Source: Paragordius varius (taxonomy: Eukaryota > Nematomorpha). Taken from it: a DNA stretch of 64,000 nt. Positions 1 through 12,456 of the stretch are shown one piece after another (position 1 is the stretch's first letter; each line of letters opens with the position of its first letter). A program made the translations under genes and the position numbers. The stretch covers positions 682,001 through 746,000 of the forward strand of contig OZ176050.1 of assembly GCA_964247055.1 (NCBI GenBank), read 5' to 3'. The notes beneath the pieces are model-generated. The model worked only from the letters and a program-made list of their open reading frames with translations, had not been told where the DNA came from and ran no database searches.

Positions 1-2797
1 TTTAAAAAATTTATTTTATACGATTTTAAAAATAAAAATGGCTAGCTAAAATCAAAATTTGATCAGGTGATGTCACCATAATTGTTTTTGGGTAGCCCTA
101 TGGTAGTTCCATCATCACCCCAAATATTGTCGAGATAGGAGTATAAATGTAATTTTTTTGAATTTTTTAAAAATTTAAAAAATTTATTATATACGATTTT
201 AAAAATAAAAATGGCTACCTAAAATCCAAATTTGATCAGGTGATGTCACTATAATTTTTTTGGGTAGCCCTATGGTAGTAGCATCATCACCCCAAATATT
301 TTCAAGATCGGAGTATAAATGTAATTTTTATGAATTTTTTAAATATTTAAAAAATTTATTTTATACGATTTTAAAAATAAAAATGGCTACCTAAAATCCA
401 AATTTGATCAGGTGATGTCACCATAATTTTTTTTGGGTAGCCCTATGGTAGTTCCATCATCACCCCAAATATTGTCGAGATCGGAGTATAAATGTAATTT
501 TTTTGAATTTTTTAAAAATTTAAAAAATTTATTTTATACGATTTTAAAAATAAAAATGGCTACCTAAAATCCAAATTTGATCAGGTGATGTCACCATAAT
601 TTTTTTTGGGTAGCCCTATGGTAGTTCCATCATCACCCCAAATATTTTCGAGATCGGAGTATAAATGTAATTTTTATGAATTTAAATATTTAAAAAATTT
701 ATTTTATACGATATTAAAAATAAAAATGGCTACCTAAAATCCAAATTTGATCAGGTAATGTCGCCATAATTTTTTTTGGGTAGCCCTATGGTAGTTCTAT
801 CATCACCCCAAATATTTTGGGGATCGGACTATAAATGTAATTTTTATGAATTTTTTAAATATTTAAAAAATTTATTTTATACGATTTTAAAATAAAAATG
901 GCTACCTAAAATCCAAATTTGATCAGGTGATGTCACCATAATTTTTTTTGGGTAGCCCTATGGTAGTTCCATCATCACCCCAAATATTTTCGAGATCGGA
1001 ATATAAATGTAATTTTTATGAATTTTTTAAATATTTAAAAAATTTATTTTATACGATTTTAAAAATAAAAATGGCTACCTAAAATCCAAATTTGATCAGG
1101 TGATGTCACTATAATTTTTTTGGGTAGCCCTATGGTAGTAGCATCATCACCCCAAATATTTTCAAGATCGGAGTATAAATGTAATTTTTATGAATTTTTT
1201 AAATATTTAAAAAATTTATTTTATACGATTTTAAAAATAAAAATGGCTACCTAAAATCCAAATTTGATCAGGTGATGTCACCATAATTTTTTTTGGGTGG
1301 CCCTATGGTAGTTCCATCATCACCCTAAATATTTTGGGGATGGGACTATAAATGTAATTTTTATGAATTTTTTAAATATTTAAAAAATTTATTTTATACG
1401 ATTTTAAAAATAAAAATGGCTACCTAAAATCCAAATTTGATCAGGTGATGTCACCATAATTTTTTTTGGCTAGCGCTATGGTAGTTCCATCATCACCCCA
1501 AATATTTTCGAGATCGGAGTATAAATGTAATTTGTATGAATTTTTTAAATATTTAAAAAATTTATTTTATACGATTTTAAAAATAAAAATGGCTAGCTAA
1601 AATCAAAATTTGATCAGGTGATGTCACCATAATTTTTTTTGGGTAGCCCTATGGTAGTTCCATCATCACCCCAAATATTGTCGAGATAGGAGTATAAATG
1701 TAATTTTTTTGAATTTTTTAAAAATTTAAAAAATTTATTTTATACGATTTTAAAAATAAAAATGGCTACCTAAAATCCAAATTTGATCAGGTGATGTCAC
1801 CATAATTTTTTTTGGGTAGCCCTATGGTAGTTCCATCATCACCCCAAATATTTTCGAGATCGGAGTATAAATGTAATTTTTATGAATTTTTTAAATATTT
1901 AAAAAATTTATTTTATACGATATTAAAAATAAAAATGGCTACCTAAAATCCAAATTTGATCAGGTAATGTCGCCATAATTTTTTTTGGGTAGCCCTATGG
2001 TAGTTCTATCATCACCCCAAATATTTTGGGGATCGGACTATAAATGTAATTTTTATGAATTTTTTAAATATTTAAAAAATTTATTTTATACGATTTTAAA
2101 ATAAAAATGGCTACCTAAAATCCAAATTTGATCAGGTGATGTCACCATAATTTTTTTTGGGTAGCCCTATGGTAGTTCCATCATCACCCCAAATATTTTC
2201 GAGATCGGAGTATAAATGTAATTTTTATGAATTTTTTAAATATTTAAAAAATTTATTTTATACGATATTAAAAATAAAAATGGCTACCTAAAATCCAAAT
2301 TTGATCAGGTAATGTCGCCATAATTTTTTTTGGGTAGCCCTATGGTAGTTCTATCATCACCCCAAATATTTTGGGGATCGGACTATAAATGTAATTTATA
2401 TGAATTTTTTAAATATTTAAAAAATTTATTTTATACGATTTTAAAATAAAAATGGCTACCTAAAATCCAAATTTGATCAGGTGATGTCACCATAATTTTT
2501 TTTGGGTAGCCCTATGGTAGTTCCATCATCACCCCAAATATTTTCGAGATCGGAATATAAATGTAATTTTTATGAATTTTTTAAATATTTAAAAAATTTA
2601 TTTTATACGATTTTAAAAATAAAAATGGCTACCTAAAATCCAAATTTGATCAGGTGATGTCACCATAATTTTTTTTGGGTAGCCCTATGGTAGTTCCATC
2701 ATCACCCCAAATATTTTCGAGATCGGAGTATAAATGTAATTTTTATGAATTTTTTAAATATTTAAAAAATTTATTTTATACGATATTAAAAATAAAA
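1..2797 (+). repeat. Mosaic segment left of the 13-mer HOR
   Basis: This stretch is built of pieces that reappear at different offsets. Bases 181-540 match 2,941-3,300 (offset 2,760, 16 monomers), sharing the rare ATTATATACG. The GATATTAAAA plus GGTAATGTCGCC monomers near 726, 1,934 and 2,278 are 7 and 2 monomers apart. About 1,135-1,650 matches 3,380-3,890 (offset near 2,243), including GGTGGCC and the GCGCT variant at 1,473. The monomer with GGCTAGCTAAAATC and GAGATAGG occurs at 39 and again at 1,589. There is no single repeating order here. The variable offsets indicate past unequal exchange. Confidence 0.8.
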
Positions 2798-5039
2798 ATG
2801 GCTACCTAAAATCCAAATTTGATCAGGTAATGTCGCCATTATTTTTTTTGGGTAGCCCTATAGTAGTTCCATCATCACCCCAAATATTTTCGAGATCGGA
2901 GTATAAATGTAATTTTTATGAATTTTTTAAATATTTAAAAAATTTATTATATACGATTTTAAAAATAAAAATGGCTACCTAAAATCCAAATTTGATCAGG
3001 TGATGTCACTATAATTTTTTTGGGTAGCCCTATGGTAGTAGCATCATCACCCCAAATATTTTCAAGATCGGAGTATAAATGTAATTTTTATGAATTTTTT
3101 AAATATTTAAAAAATTTATTTTATACGATTTTAAAAATAAAAATGGCTACCTAAAATCCAAATTTGATCAGGTGATGTCACCATAATTTTTTTTGGGTAG
3201 CCCTATGGTAGTTCCATCATCACCCCAAATATTGTCGAGATCGGAGTATAAATGTAATTTTTTTGAATTTTTTAAAAATTTAAAAAATTTATTTTATACG
3301 ATTTTAAAAATAAAAATGGCTACCTAAAATCCAAATTTGATCAGGTGATGTCACTATAATTTTTTTGGGTAGCCCTATGGTAGTAGCATCATCACCCCAA
3401 ATATTTTCAAGATCGGAGTATAAATATAATTTTTATGAATTTTTAAATATTTAAAAAATTTATTTTATACGATTTTAAAAATAAAAATGGCTACCTAAAA
3501 TCCAAATTTGATCAGGTGATGTCACCATAATTTTTTTGGGTGGCCCTATGGTAGTTCCATCATCACCCTAAATATTTTGGGGATCGGACTATAAATGTAA
3601 TTTTTATGAATTTTTTAAATATTTAAAAAATTTATTTTATACGATTTTAAAAATAAAAATGGCTACCTAAAATCCAAATTTGATCAGGTGATGTCACCAT
3701 AATTTTTTTTGGGTAGCGCTATGGTAGTTCCATCATCACCCCAAATATTTTTGAGATCGGAGTATAAATGTAATTTGTATGAATTTTTTAAATATTTAAA
3801 AAATTTATTTTATACGATTTTAAAAATAAAAATGGCTAGCTAAAATCCAAATTTGATCAGGTGATGTCGCCATAATTTTTTTTGGGTAGCCCTATGGTAG
3901 TTCCATCATCACCCCAAATATTTTCGAGATCGGAGTATAAATGTAATTTTTATGAATTTTTTAAATATTTAAAAAATTTATTTTATACGATTTTAAAAAT
4001 AAAAATGGCTAACTAAAATCCAAATTTGATCAGGTGATGTCGCCATAATTTTTTTTGGGTAGCCCTATGGTAGTTCCATCATCACCCCAAATACTTTGGG
4101 GATCGGACTATAAATGTAATTTTTATGAATTTTTTAAATATTTAAAAAATTTATTTTATACGATTTTAAAAATAAAATGGCTACCTAAAATCCAAATTTG
4201 ATCAGGTGATGTCACCATAATTTTTTTTGGGTAGCCCTATGGTAGTTCCATCATCACCCCAAATATTTTCGAGATCGGAGTATAAATGTAATTTTTATGA
4301 ATTTTTTAAATATTTAAAAAATTTATTTTATACGATTTTAAAAATAAAAATGGCTACCTAAAATCCAAATTTGATCAGGTGATGTCGCCATAATATTTTT
4401 TGCTAGCCCTATGGTAGTTCTATCATCACCCCAAATATTTTGGGGATCGGACTATAAATGTAATTTTTATGAATTTTTTAAATATTTAAAAAATTTATTT
4501 TATACGATTTTAAAAATAAAAATGGCTACCTAAAATCCAAATTTGATCAGGTGATGTCACCATAATTTTTTTTGGGTAGCCCTATGGTAGTTCCATCATC
4601 ACCTCATTTATTTTCGAGATCGGAATATAAATGTAATTTTTATGAATTTTTTAAATATTTAAAAAATTTATTTTATACGATTTTAAAATAAAAATGGCTA
4701 CCTAAAATCCAAATTTGATCAGGTGATGTCACCATAATTTTTTTTGGGTAGCCCTATGGTAGTTCCATCATCACCCCAAATATTTTCGAGATCGGAATAT
4801 AAATGTAATTTTTATGAATTTTTTAAATATTTAAAAAATTTATTTTATACGATTTTAAAAATAAAAATGGCTACCTAAAATCCAAATTTGATCAGGTGAT
4901 GTCACCATAATTTTTTTTGGGTAGCCCTATGGTAGTTCCATCATCACCCCAAATATTTTCGAGATCGGAGTATAAATGTAATTTTTATGAATTTTTTAAA
5001 TATTTAAAAAATTTATTTTATACGATATTAAAAATAAAA
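2798..5039 (+). repeat. 13-monomer HOR, copy 1 (2,242 bp)
   Basis: The unit opens with the monomer carrying GGTAATGTCGCCATTA and CTATAGTAG. It continues with ATTATATACG, a GTAGTAGC monomer, a TTGTCGAG monomer with AAAAATTTAAAA, a second GTAGTAGC monomer, GGTGGCC, GGTAGCGCT at 3,716, several TCGCC monomers, GCTAGCCC after ATATTTTTT, and CACCTCATTTA near 4,602. The same order recurs in the next copies at exactly 2,242 bp for the markers GTAATGTCGCC and ATTATATACG. This copy has a private GGCTAACTAAAATCC near 4,007. Confidence 0.92.
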
Positions 5040-7281
5040 ATGGCTACCTAAAATCCAAATTTGATCAGGTAATGTCGCCATTATTTTTTTTGGGTAGCCC
5101 TATAGTAGTTCCATCATCACCCCAAATATTTTCGAGATCGGAGTATAAATGTAATTTTTATGAATTTTTTAAATATTTAAAAAATTTATTATATACGATT
5201 TTAAAAATAAAAATGGCTACCTAAAATCCAAATTTGATCAGGTGATGTCACTATAATTTTTTTGGGTAGCCCTATGGTAGTAGCATCATCACCCCAAATA
5301 TTTTCAAGATCGGAGTATAAATGTAATTTTTATGAATTTTTTAAATATTTAAAAAATTTATTTTATACGATTTTAAAAATAAAAATGGCTACCTAAAATC
5401 CAAATTTGATCAGGTGATGTCACCATAATTTTTTTTTGGGTAGCCCTATGGTAGTTCCATCATCACCCCAAATATTGTCGAGATCGGAGTATAAATGTAA
5501 TTTTTTTGAATTTTTTAAAAATTTAAAAAATTTATTTTATACGATTTTAAAAATAAAAATGGCTACCTAAAATCCAAATTTGATCAGGTGATGTCACTAT
5601 AATTTTTTTGGGTAGCCCTATGGTAGTAGCATCATCACCCCAAATATTTTCAAGATCGGAGTATAAATATAATTTTTATGAATTTTTAAATATTTAAAAA
5701 ATTTATTTTATACGATTTTAAAAATAAAAATGGCTACCTAAAATCCAAATTTGATCAGGTGATGTCACCATAATTTTTTTTGGGTGGCCCTATGGTAGTT
5801 CCATCATCACCCTAAATATTTTGGGGATCGGACTATAAATGTAATTTTTATGAATTTTTTAAATATTTAAAAAATTTATTTTATACGATTTTAAAAATAA
5901 AAATGGCTACCTAAAATCCAAATTTGATCAGGTGATGTCACCATAATTTTTTTTGGGTAGCGCTATGGTAGTTCCATCATCACCCCAAATATTTTTGAGA
6001 TCGGAGTATAAATGTAATTTGTATGAATTTTTTAAATATTTAAAAAATTTATTTTATACGATTTTAAAAATAAAAATGGCTAGCTAAAATCCAAATTTGA
6101 TCAGGTGATGTCGCCATAATTTTTTTTGGGTAGCCCTATGGTAGTTCCATCATCACCCCAAATATTTTCGAGATCGGAGTATAAATGTAATTTTTATGAA
6201 TTTTTTAAATATTTAAAAAATTTATTTTATACGATTTTAAAAATAAAAATGGCTACCTAAAATCCAAATTTGATCAGGTGATGTCGCCATAATTTTTTTT
6301 GGGTAGCCCTATGGTAGTTCCATCATCACCCCAAATACTTTGGGGATCGGACTATAAATGTAATTTTTATGAATTTTTTAAATATTTAAAAAATTTATTT
6401 TATACGATTTTAAAAATAAAAATGGCTACCTAAAATCCAAATTTGATCAGGTGATGTCACCATAATTTTTTTTGGGTAGCCCTATGGTAGTTCCATCATC
6501 ACCCCAAATATTTTCGAGATCGGAGTATAAATGTAATTTTTATGAATTTTTTAAATATTTAAAAAATTTATTTTATACGATTTTAAAAATAAAAATGGCT
6601 ACCTAAAATCCAAATTTGATCAGGTGATGTCGCCATAATATTTTTTGCTAGCCCTATGGTAGTTCTATCATCACCCCAAATATTTTGGGGATCGGACTAT
6701 AAATGTAATTTTTATGAATTTTTTAAATATTTAAAAAATTTATTTTATACGATTTTAAAAATAAAAATGGCTACCTAAAATCCAAATTTGATCAGGTGAT
6801 GTCACCATAATTTTTTTTGGGTAGCCCTATGGTAGTTCCATCATCACCTCATTTATTTTCGAGATCGGAATATTGTAATTTTTATGAATTTTTTAAATAT
6901 TTAAAAAATTTATTTTATACGATTTTAAAATAAAAATGGCTACCTAAAATCCAAATTTGATCAGGTGATGTCACCATAATTTTTTTTGGGTAGCCCTATG
7001 GTAGTTCCATCATCACCCCAAATATTTTCGAGATCGGAATATAAATGTAATTTTTATGAATTTTTTAAATATTTAAAAAATTTATTTTATACGATTTTAA
7101 AAATAAAAATGGCTACCTAAAATCCAAATTTGATCAGGTGATGTCACCATAATTTTTTTTGGGTAGCCCTATGGTAGTTCCATCATCACCCCAAATATTT
7201 TCGAGATCGGAGTATAAATGTAATTTTTATGAATTTTTTAAATATTTAAAAAATTTATTTTATACGATATTAAAAATAAAA
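5040..7281 (+). repeat. 13-monomer HOR, copy 2 (2,242 bp)
   Basis: This copy has the same order of variant monomers as the copy before it. GTAATGTCGCC is at 5,069 and 7,311, ATTATATACG near 5,183 and 7,425, and GCGCT at 5,960. Compared by eye, the copies differ at only a handful of positions. A private short deletion gives GGAATATTGTAA near 6,868, removing the TATA-like motif of that monomer. The poly-T run after the TTGTCGAG-type monomer's CACCATAA is one base longer than in copy 1. Confidence 0.92.
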
Positions 7282-9351
7282 ATGGCTACCTAAAATCCAA
7301 ATTTGATCAGGTAATGTCGCCATTATTTTTTTTGGGTAGCCCTATAGTAGTTCCATCATCACCCCAAATATTTTCGAGATCGGAGTATAAATGTAATTTT
7401 TATGAATTTTTTAAATATTTAAAAAATTTATTATATACGATTTTAAAAATAAAAATGGCTACCTAAAATCCAAATTTGATCAGGTGATGTCACTATAATT
7501 TTTTTGGGTAGCCCTATGGTAGTAGCATCATCACCCCAAATATTTTCAAGATCGGAGTATAAATGTAATTTTTATGAATTTTTTAAATATTTAAAAAATT
7601 TATTTTATACGATTTTAAAAATAAAAATGGCTACCTAAAATCCAAATTTGATCAGGTGATGTCACCATAATTTTTTTTTGGGTAGCCCTATGGTAGTTCC
7701 ATCATCACCCCAAATATTGTCGAGATCGGAGTATAAATGTAATTTTTTTGAATTTTTTAAAAATTTAAAAAATTTATTTTATACGATTTTAAAAATAAAA
7801 ATGGCTACCTAAAATCCAAATTTGATCAGGTGATGTCACTATAATTTTTTTGGGTAGCCCTATGGTAGTAGCATCATCACCCCAAATATTTTCAAGATCG
7901 GAGTATAAATATAATTTTTATGAATTTTTAAATATTTAAAAAATTTATTTTATACGATTTTAAAAATAAAAATGGCTACCTAAAATCCAAATTTGATCAG
8001 GTGATGTCACCATAATTTTTTTTGGGTGGCCCTATGGTAGTTCCATCATCACCCTAAATATTTTGGGGATCGGACTATAAATGTAATTTTTATGAATTTT
8101 TTAAATATTTAAAAAATTTATTTTATACGATTTTAAAAATAAAAATGGCTACCTAAAATCCAAATTTGATCAGGTGACACCATAATTTTTTTTGGGTAGC
8201 GCTATGGTAGTTCCATCATCACCCCAAATATTTTTGAGATCGGAGTATAAATGTAATTTGTATGAATTTTTTAAATATTTAAAAAATTTATTTTATACGA
8301 TTTTAAAAATAAAAATGGCTAGCTAAAATCCAAATTTGATCAGGTGATGTCGCCATAATTTTTTTTGGGTAGCCCTATGGTAGTTCCATCATCACCCCAA
8401 ATATTTTCGAGATCGGAGTATAAATGTAATTTTTATGAATTTTTTAAATATTTAAAAAATTTATTTTATACGATTTTAAAAATAAAAATGGCTACCTAAA
8501 ATCCAAATTTGATCAGGTGATGTCGCCATAATTTTTTTTGGGTAGCCCTATGGTAGTTCCATCATCACCCCAAATACTTTGGGGATCGGACTATAAATGT
8601 AATTTTTATGAATTTTTTAAATATTTAAAAAATTTATTTTATACGATTTTAAAAATAAAAATGGCTACCTAAAATCCAAATTTGATCAGGTGATGTCACC
8701 ATAATTTTTTTTGGGTAGCCCTATGGTAGTTCCATCATCACCCCAAATATTTTCGAGATCGGAGTATAAATGTAATTTTTATGAATTTTTTAAATATTTA
8801 AAAAATTTATTTTATACGATTTTAAAAATAAAAATGGCTACCTAAAATCCAAATTTGATCAGGTGATGTCGCCATAATATTTTTTGCTAGCCCTATGGTA
8901 GTTCTATCATCACCCCAAATATTTTGGGGATCGGACTATAAATGTAATTTTTATGAATTTTTTAAATATTTAAAAAATTTATTTTATACGATTTTAAAAA
9001 TAAAAATGGCTACCTAAAATCCAAATTTGATCAGGTGATGTCACCATAATTTTTTTTGGGTAGCCCTATGGTAGTTCCATCATCACCTCATTTATTTTCG
9101 AGATCGGAATATAAATGTAATTTTTATGAATTTTTTAAATATTTAAAAAATTTATTTTATACGATTTTAAAAATAAAAATGGCTACCTAAAATCCAAATT
9201 TGATCAGGTGATGTCACCATAATTTTTTTTGGGTAGCCCTATGGTAGTTCCATCATCACCCCAAATATTTTCGAGATCGGAGTATAAATGTAATTTTTAT
9301 GAATTTTTTAAATATTTAAAAAATTTATTTTATACGATATTAAAAATAAAA
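7282..9351 (+). repeat. HOR copy 3, 12-monomer deletion variant (2,070 bp)
   Basis: This copy is one monomer shorter (2,070 against 2,242 bp). The lost monomer is the one with CGATTTTAAAATAAAA and GGAATATAAATG that follows the CACCTCATTTA monomer in copies 1 and 2. The distance from CACCTCATTTA to the next GTAATGTCGCC falls from 465 to 295 bases. A second private change is the loss of four bases in GGTGACACCATAA near 8,176. Loss of exactly one monomer is the expected product of unequal exchange out of register. Confidence 0.9.
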
Positions 9352-11251
9352 ATGGCTACCTAAAATCCAAATTTGATCAGGTAATGTCGCCATTATTTTT
9401 TTTGGGTAGCCCTATAGTAGTTCCATCATCACCCCAAATATTTTCGAGATCGGAGTATAAATGTAATTTTTATGAATTTTTTAAATATTTAAAAAATTTA
9501 TTATATACGATTTTAAAAATAAAAATGGCTACCTAAAATCCAAATTTGATCAGGTGATGTCACTATAATTTTTTTGGGTAGCCCTATGGTAGTAGCATCA
9601 TCACCCCAAATATTTTCAAGATCGGAGTATAAATGTAATTTTTATGAATTTTTTAAATATTTAAAAAATTTATTTTATACGATTTTAAAAATAAAAATGG
9701 CTACCTAAAATCCAAATTTGATCAGGTGATGTCACCATAATTTTTTTTTGGGTAGCCCTATGGTAGTTCCATCATCACCCCAAATATTGTCGAGATCGGA
9801 GTATAAATGTAATTTTTTTGAATTTTTTAAAAATTTAAAAAATTTATTTTATACGATTTTAAAAATAAAAATGGCTACCTAAAATCCAAATTTGATCAGG
9901 TGATGTCACTATAATTTTTTTGGGTAGCCCTATGGTAGTAGCATCATCACCCCAAATATTTTCAAGATCGGAGTATAAATGTAATTTTTATGAATTTTTA
10001 AATATTTAAAAAATTTATTTTATACGATTTTAAAAATAAAAATGGCTACCTAAAATCCAAATTTGATCAGGTGATGTCACCATAATTTTTTTTGGGTGGC
10101 CCTATGGTAGTTCCATCATCACCCTAAATATTTTGGGGATCGGACTATAAATGTAATTTTTATGAATTTTTTAAATATTTAAAAAATTTATTTTATACGA
10201 TTTTAAAAATAAAAATGGCTACCTAAAATCCAAATTTGATCAGGTGATGTCACCATAATTTTTTTTGGGTAGCGCTATGGTAGTTCCATCATCACCCCAA
10301 ATATTTTTGAGATCGGAGTATAAATGTAATTTGTATGAATTTTTTAAATATTTAAAAAATTTATTTTATACGATTTTAAAAATAAAAATGGCTAGCTAAA
10401 ATCCAAATTTGATCAGGTGATGTCGCCATAATTTTTTTTGGGTAGCCCTATGGTAGTTCCATCATCACCCCAAATATTTTCGAGATCGGAGTATAAATGT
10501 AATTTTTATGAATTTTTTAAATATTTAAAAAATTTATTTTATACGATTTTAAAAATAAAAATGGCTACCTAAAATCCAAATTTGATCAGGTGATGTCGCC
10601 ATAATTTTTTTTGGGTAGCCCTATGGTAGTTCCATCATCACCCCAAATACTTTGGGGATCGGACTATAAATGTAATTTTTATGAATTTTTTAAATATTTA
10701 AAAAATTTATTTTATACGATTTTAAAAATAAAAATGGCTACCTAAAATCCAAATTTGATCAGGTGATGTCACCATAATTTTTTTTGGGTAGCCCTATGGT
10801 AGTTCCATCATCACCCCAAATATTTTCGAGATCGGAGTATAAATGTAATTTTTATGAATTTTTTAAATATTTAAAAAATTTATTTTATACGATTTTAAAA
10901 ATAAAAATGGCTACCTAAAATCCAAATTTGATCAGGTGATGTCGCCATAATATTTTTTGCTAGCCGTATGGTAGTTCTATCATCACCCCAAATATTTTGG
11001 GGATCGGACTATAAATGTAATTTTTATGAATTTTTTAAATATTTAAAAAATTTATTTTATACGATTTTAAAAATAAAAATGGCTACCTAAAATCCAAATT
11101 TGATCAGGTGATGTCACCATAATTTTTTTTGGGTAGCCCTATGGTAGTTCCATCATCACCTCATTTATTTTCGAGATCGGAATATAAATGTAATTTTTAT
11201 GAATTTTTTAAATATTTAAAAAATTTATTTTATACGATTTTAAAAATAAAA
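9352..11251 (+). repeat. 13-mer HOR, copy 4, partial (11 monomers)
   Basis: The variant order follows copies 1-3 for 11 monomers, from GTAATGTCGCC at 9,381 to CACCTCATTTA near 11,157 (1,776 bases, against 1,775 in copy 3). After 11,252 the next monomer is of the TTGTCGAG type with GGAGAATAAATG, and the HOR order stops. A private change gives GCTAGCCGTATGG near 10,960. The abrupt switch marks a recombination boundary between two HOR domains. Confidence 0.88.
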
Positions 11252-12456
11252 ATGGCTACCTAAAATCCAAATTTGATCAGGTGATGTCACCATAATTTTT
11301 TTTGGGTAGCCCTATGGTAGTTCCATCATCACCCCAAATATTGTCGAGATCGGAGAATAAATGTAATTTTTTTGAATTTTTTAAATATTTAAAAAATTTA
11401 TTTTATTCGATTTTAAAAATAAAAATGGCTACCTAAAATCCAAATTTGATCAGGTGATGTCACCATAATTTTTTATGGGTAGCCCTATGGTAGTTCCATC
11501 ATCACCCCAAATATTTTCGAGATCGGAGTATAAATGTAATTTTTATGAATTTTTTAAATATTTAAAAAATTTATTTTATACGATTTTAAAAATAAAAATG
11601 GCTACCTAAAATCCAAATTTGATCAGGTGCTGTCACTATAATTTTTTTGGGTAGCCCTATGGTAGTTCCATCATCACCCCAAATATTTTCGAGATCGGAG
11701 TATAAATGTAATTTTTATGAATTTTTTAAATATTTAAAAAATTTATTTTATACGATTTTAAAAATAAAAATGGCTACCTAAAATCCAAATTTGATCAGGT
11801 GATGTCACTATAATTTTTTTGGGTAGCCCTATGGTAGTTCCATCATCACCCCAAATATTGTCGAGATCGGAGTATAAATGTAATTTTTTGAATTTTTTAA
11901 ATATTTAAAAAATTTATTTTATACGATTTTAAAAATAAAAATGGCTACCTAAAATCCAAATTTGATCAGGTGATGTCGCCATAATTTTTTTGGGTAGCCC
12001 TATGGTAATTCCATCATCACCCCAAATATTGTCGAGATCGGGGTATAAATGTAATTTTTTTAAATTTTTTAAATATTTAAAAAATTTATTTTATACGATT
12101 TTAAAAATAAAAATGGCTACCTAAAATCCAAATTTGATCAGGTGATGTCGCCATAATTTTTTTTGGGTAGCCCTATGGTAGTTCCATCATCACCCCAAAT
12201 ATTTTGGGGATCGGACTATAAATGTAATTTATGAATTTTTTAAATATTTAAAAAATTTATTTTATACGATTTTAAAAATAAAAATGGCTACCTAAAATTC
12301 AAATTTGATCAGGTGATGTCACCATAATTTTTTTTGGGTAGCCCTATGGTAGTTCCATCATCATTTCATTTATTTTTGAGATCGGAATATAAATGTAATT
12401 TTTATGAATTTTTTAAATATTTAAAAAATTTATTTTATACGATTTTAAAAATAAAA
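11252..12456 (+). repeat. 7-monomer unit, copy 1 (1,205 bp)
   Basis: Order of markers: TTGTCGAG with TTATTCGAT at 11,403; TTTTTTATGGG near 11,471; GGTGCTGTCACT at 11,626; a TCACT monomer; GGTAATTCC at 12,004; a GGGG-type monomer; and TCATTTCATTTATTTTTGAG near 12,360. TTATTCGA, TTTTTTATGGG, GGTGCTG and GGTAATTCC all recur about 1,205 bp downstream. The last monomer resembles the CACCTCATTTA monomer that closes the 13-mer HOR, so this domain probably shares ancestry with it. Confidence 0.82.
12193..12209. repeat. CCCCAAA-TAT-TTTGGGG hairpin of the 'GGGG' monomer subtype
   Basis: In one monomer subtype TTTTCGAG is replaced by TTTTGGGG. This makes CCCCAAA and TTTGGGG exact inverted arms around a TAT spacer, a strong hairpin absent from the other subtypes. 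The change is linked to GGAC in place of GGAG a few bases downstream. The same form recurs across the window, for example near 820, 2,030, 14,270, 18,070, 23,770, 40,280 and 52,880. A related form has CCCCAAATACTTTGGGG, which interrupts the arms less symmetrically. Confidence 0.75.
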
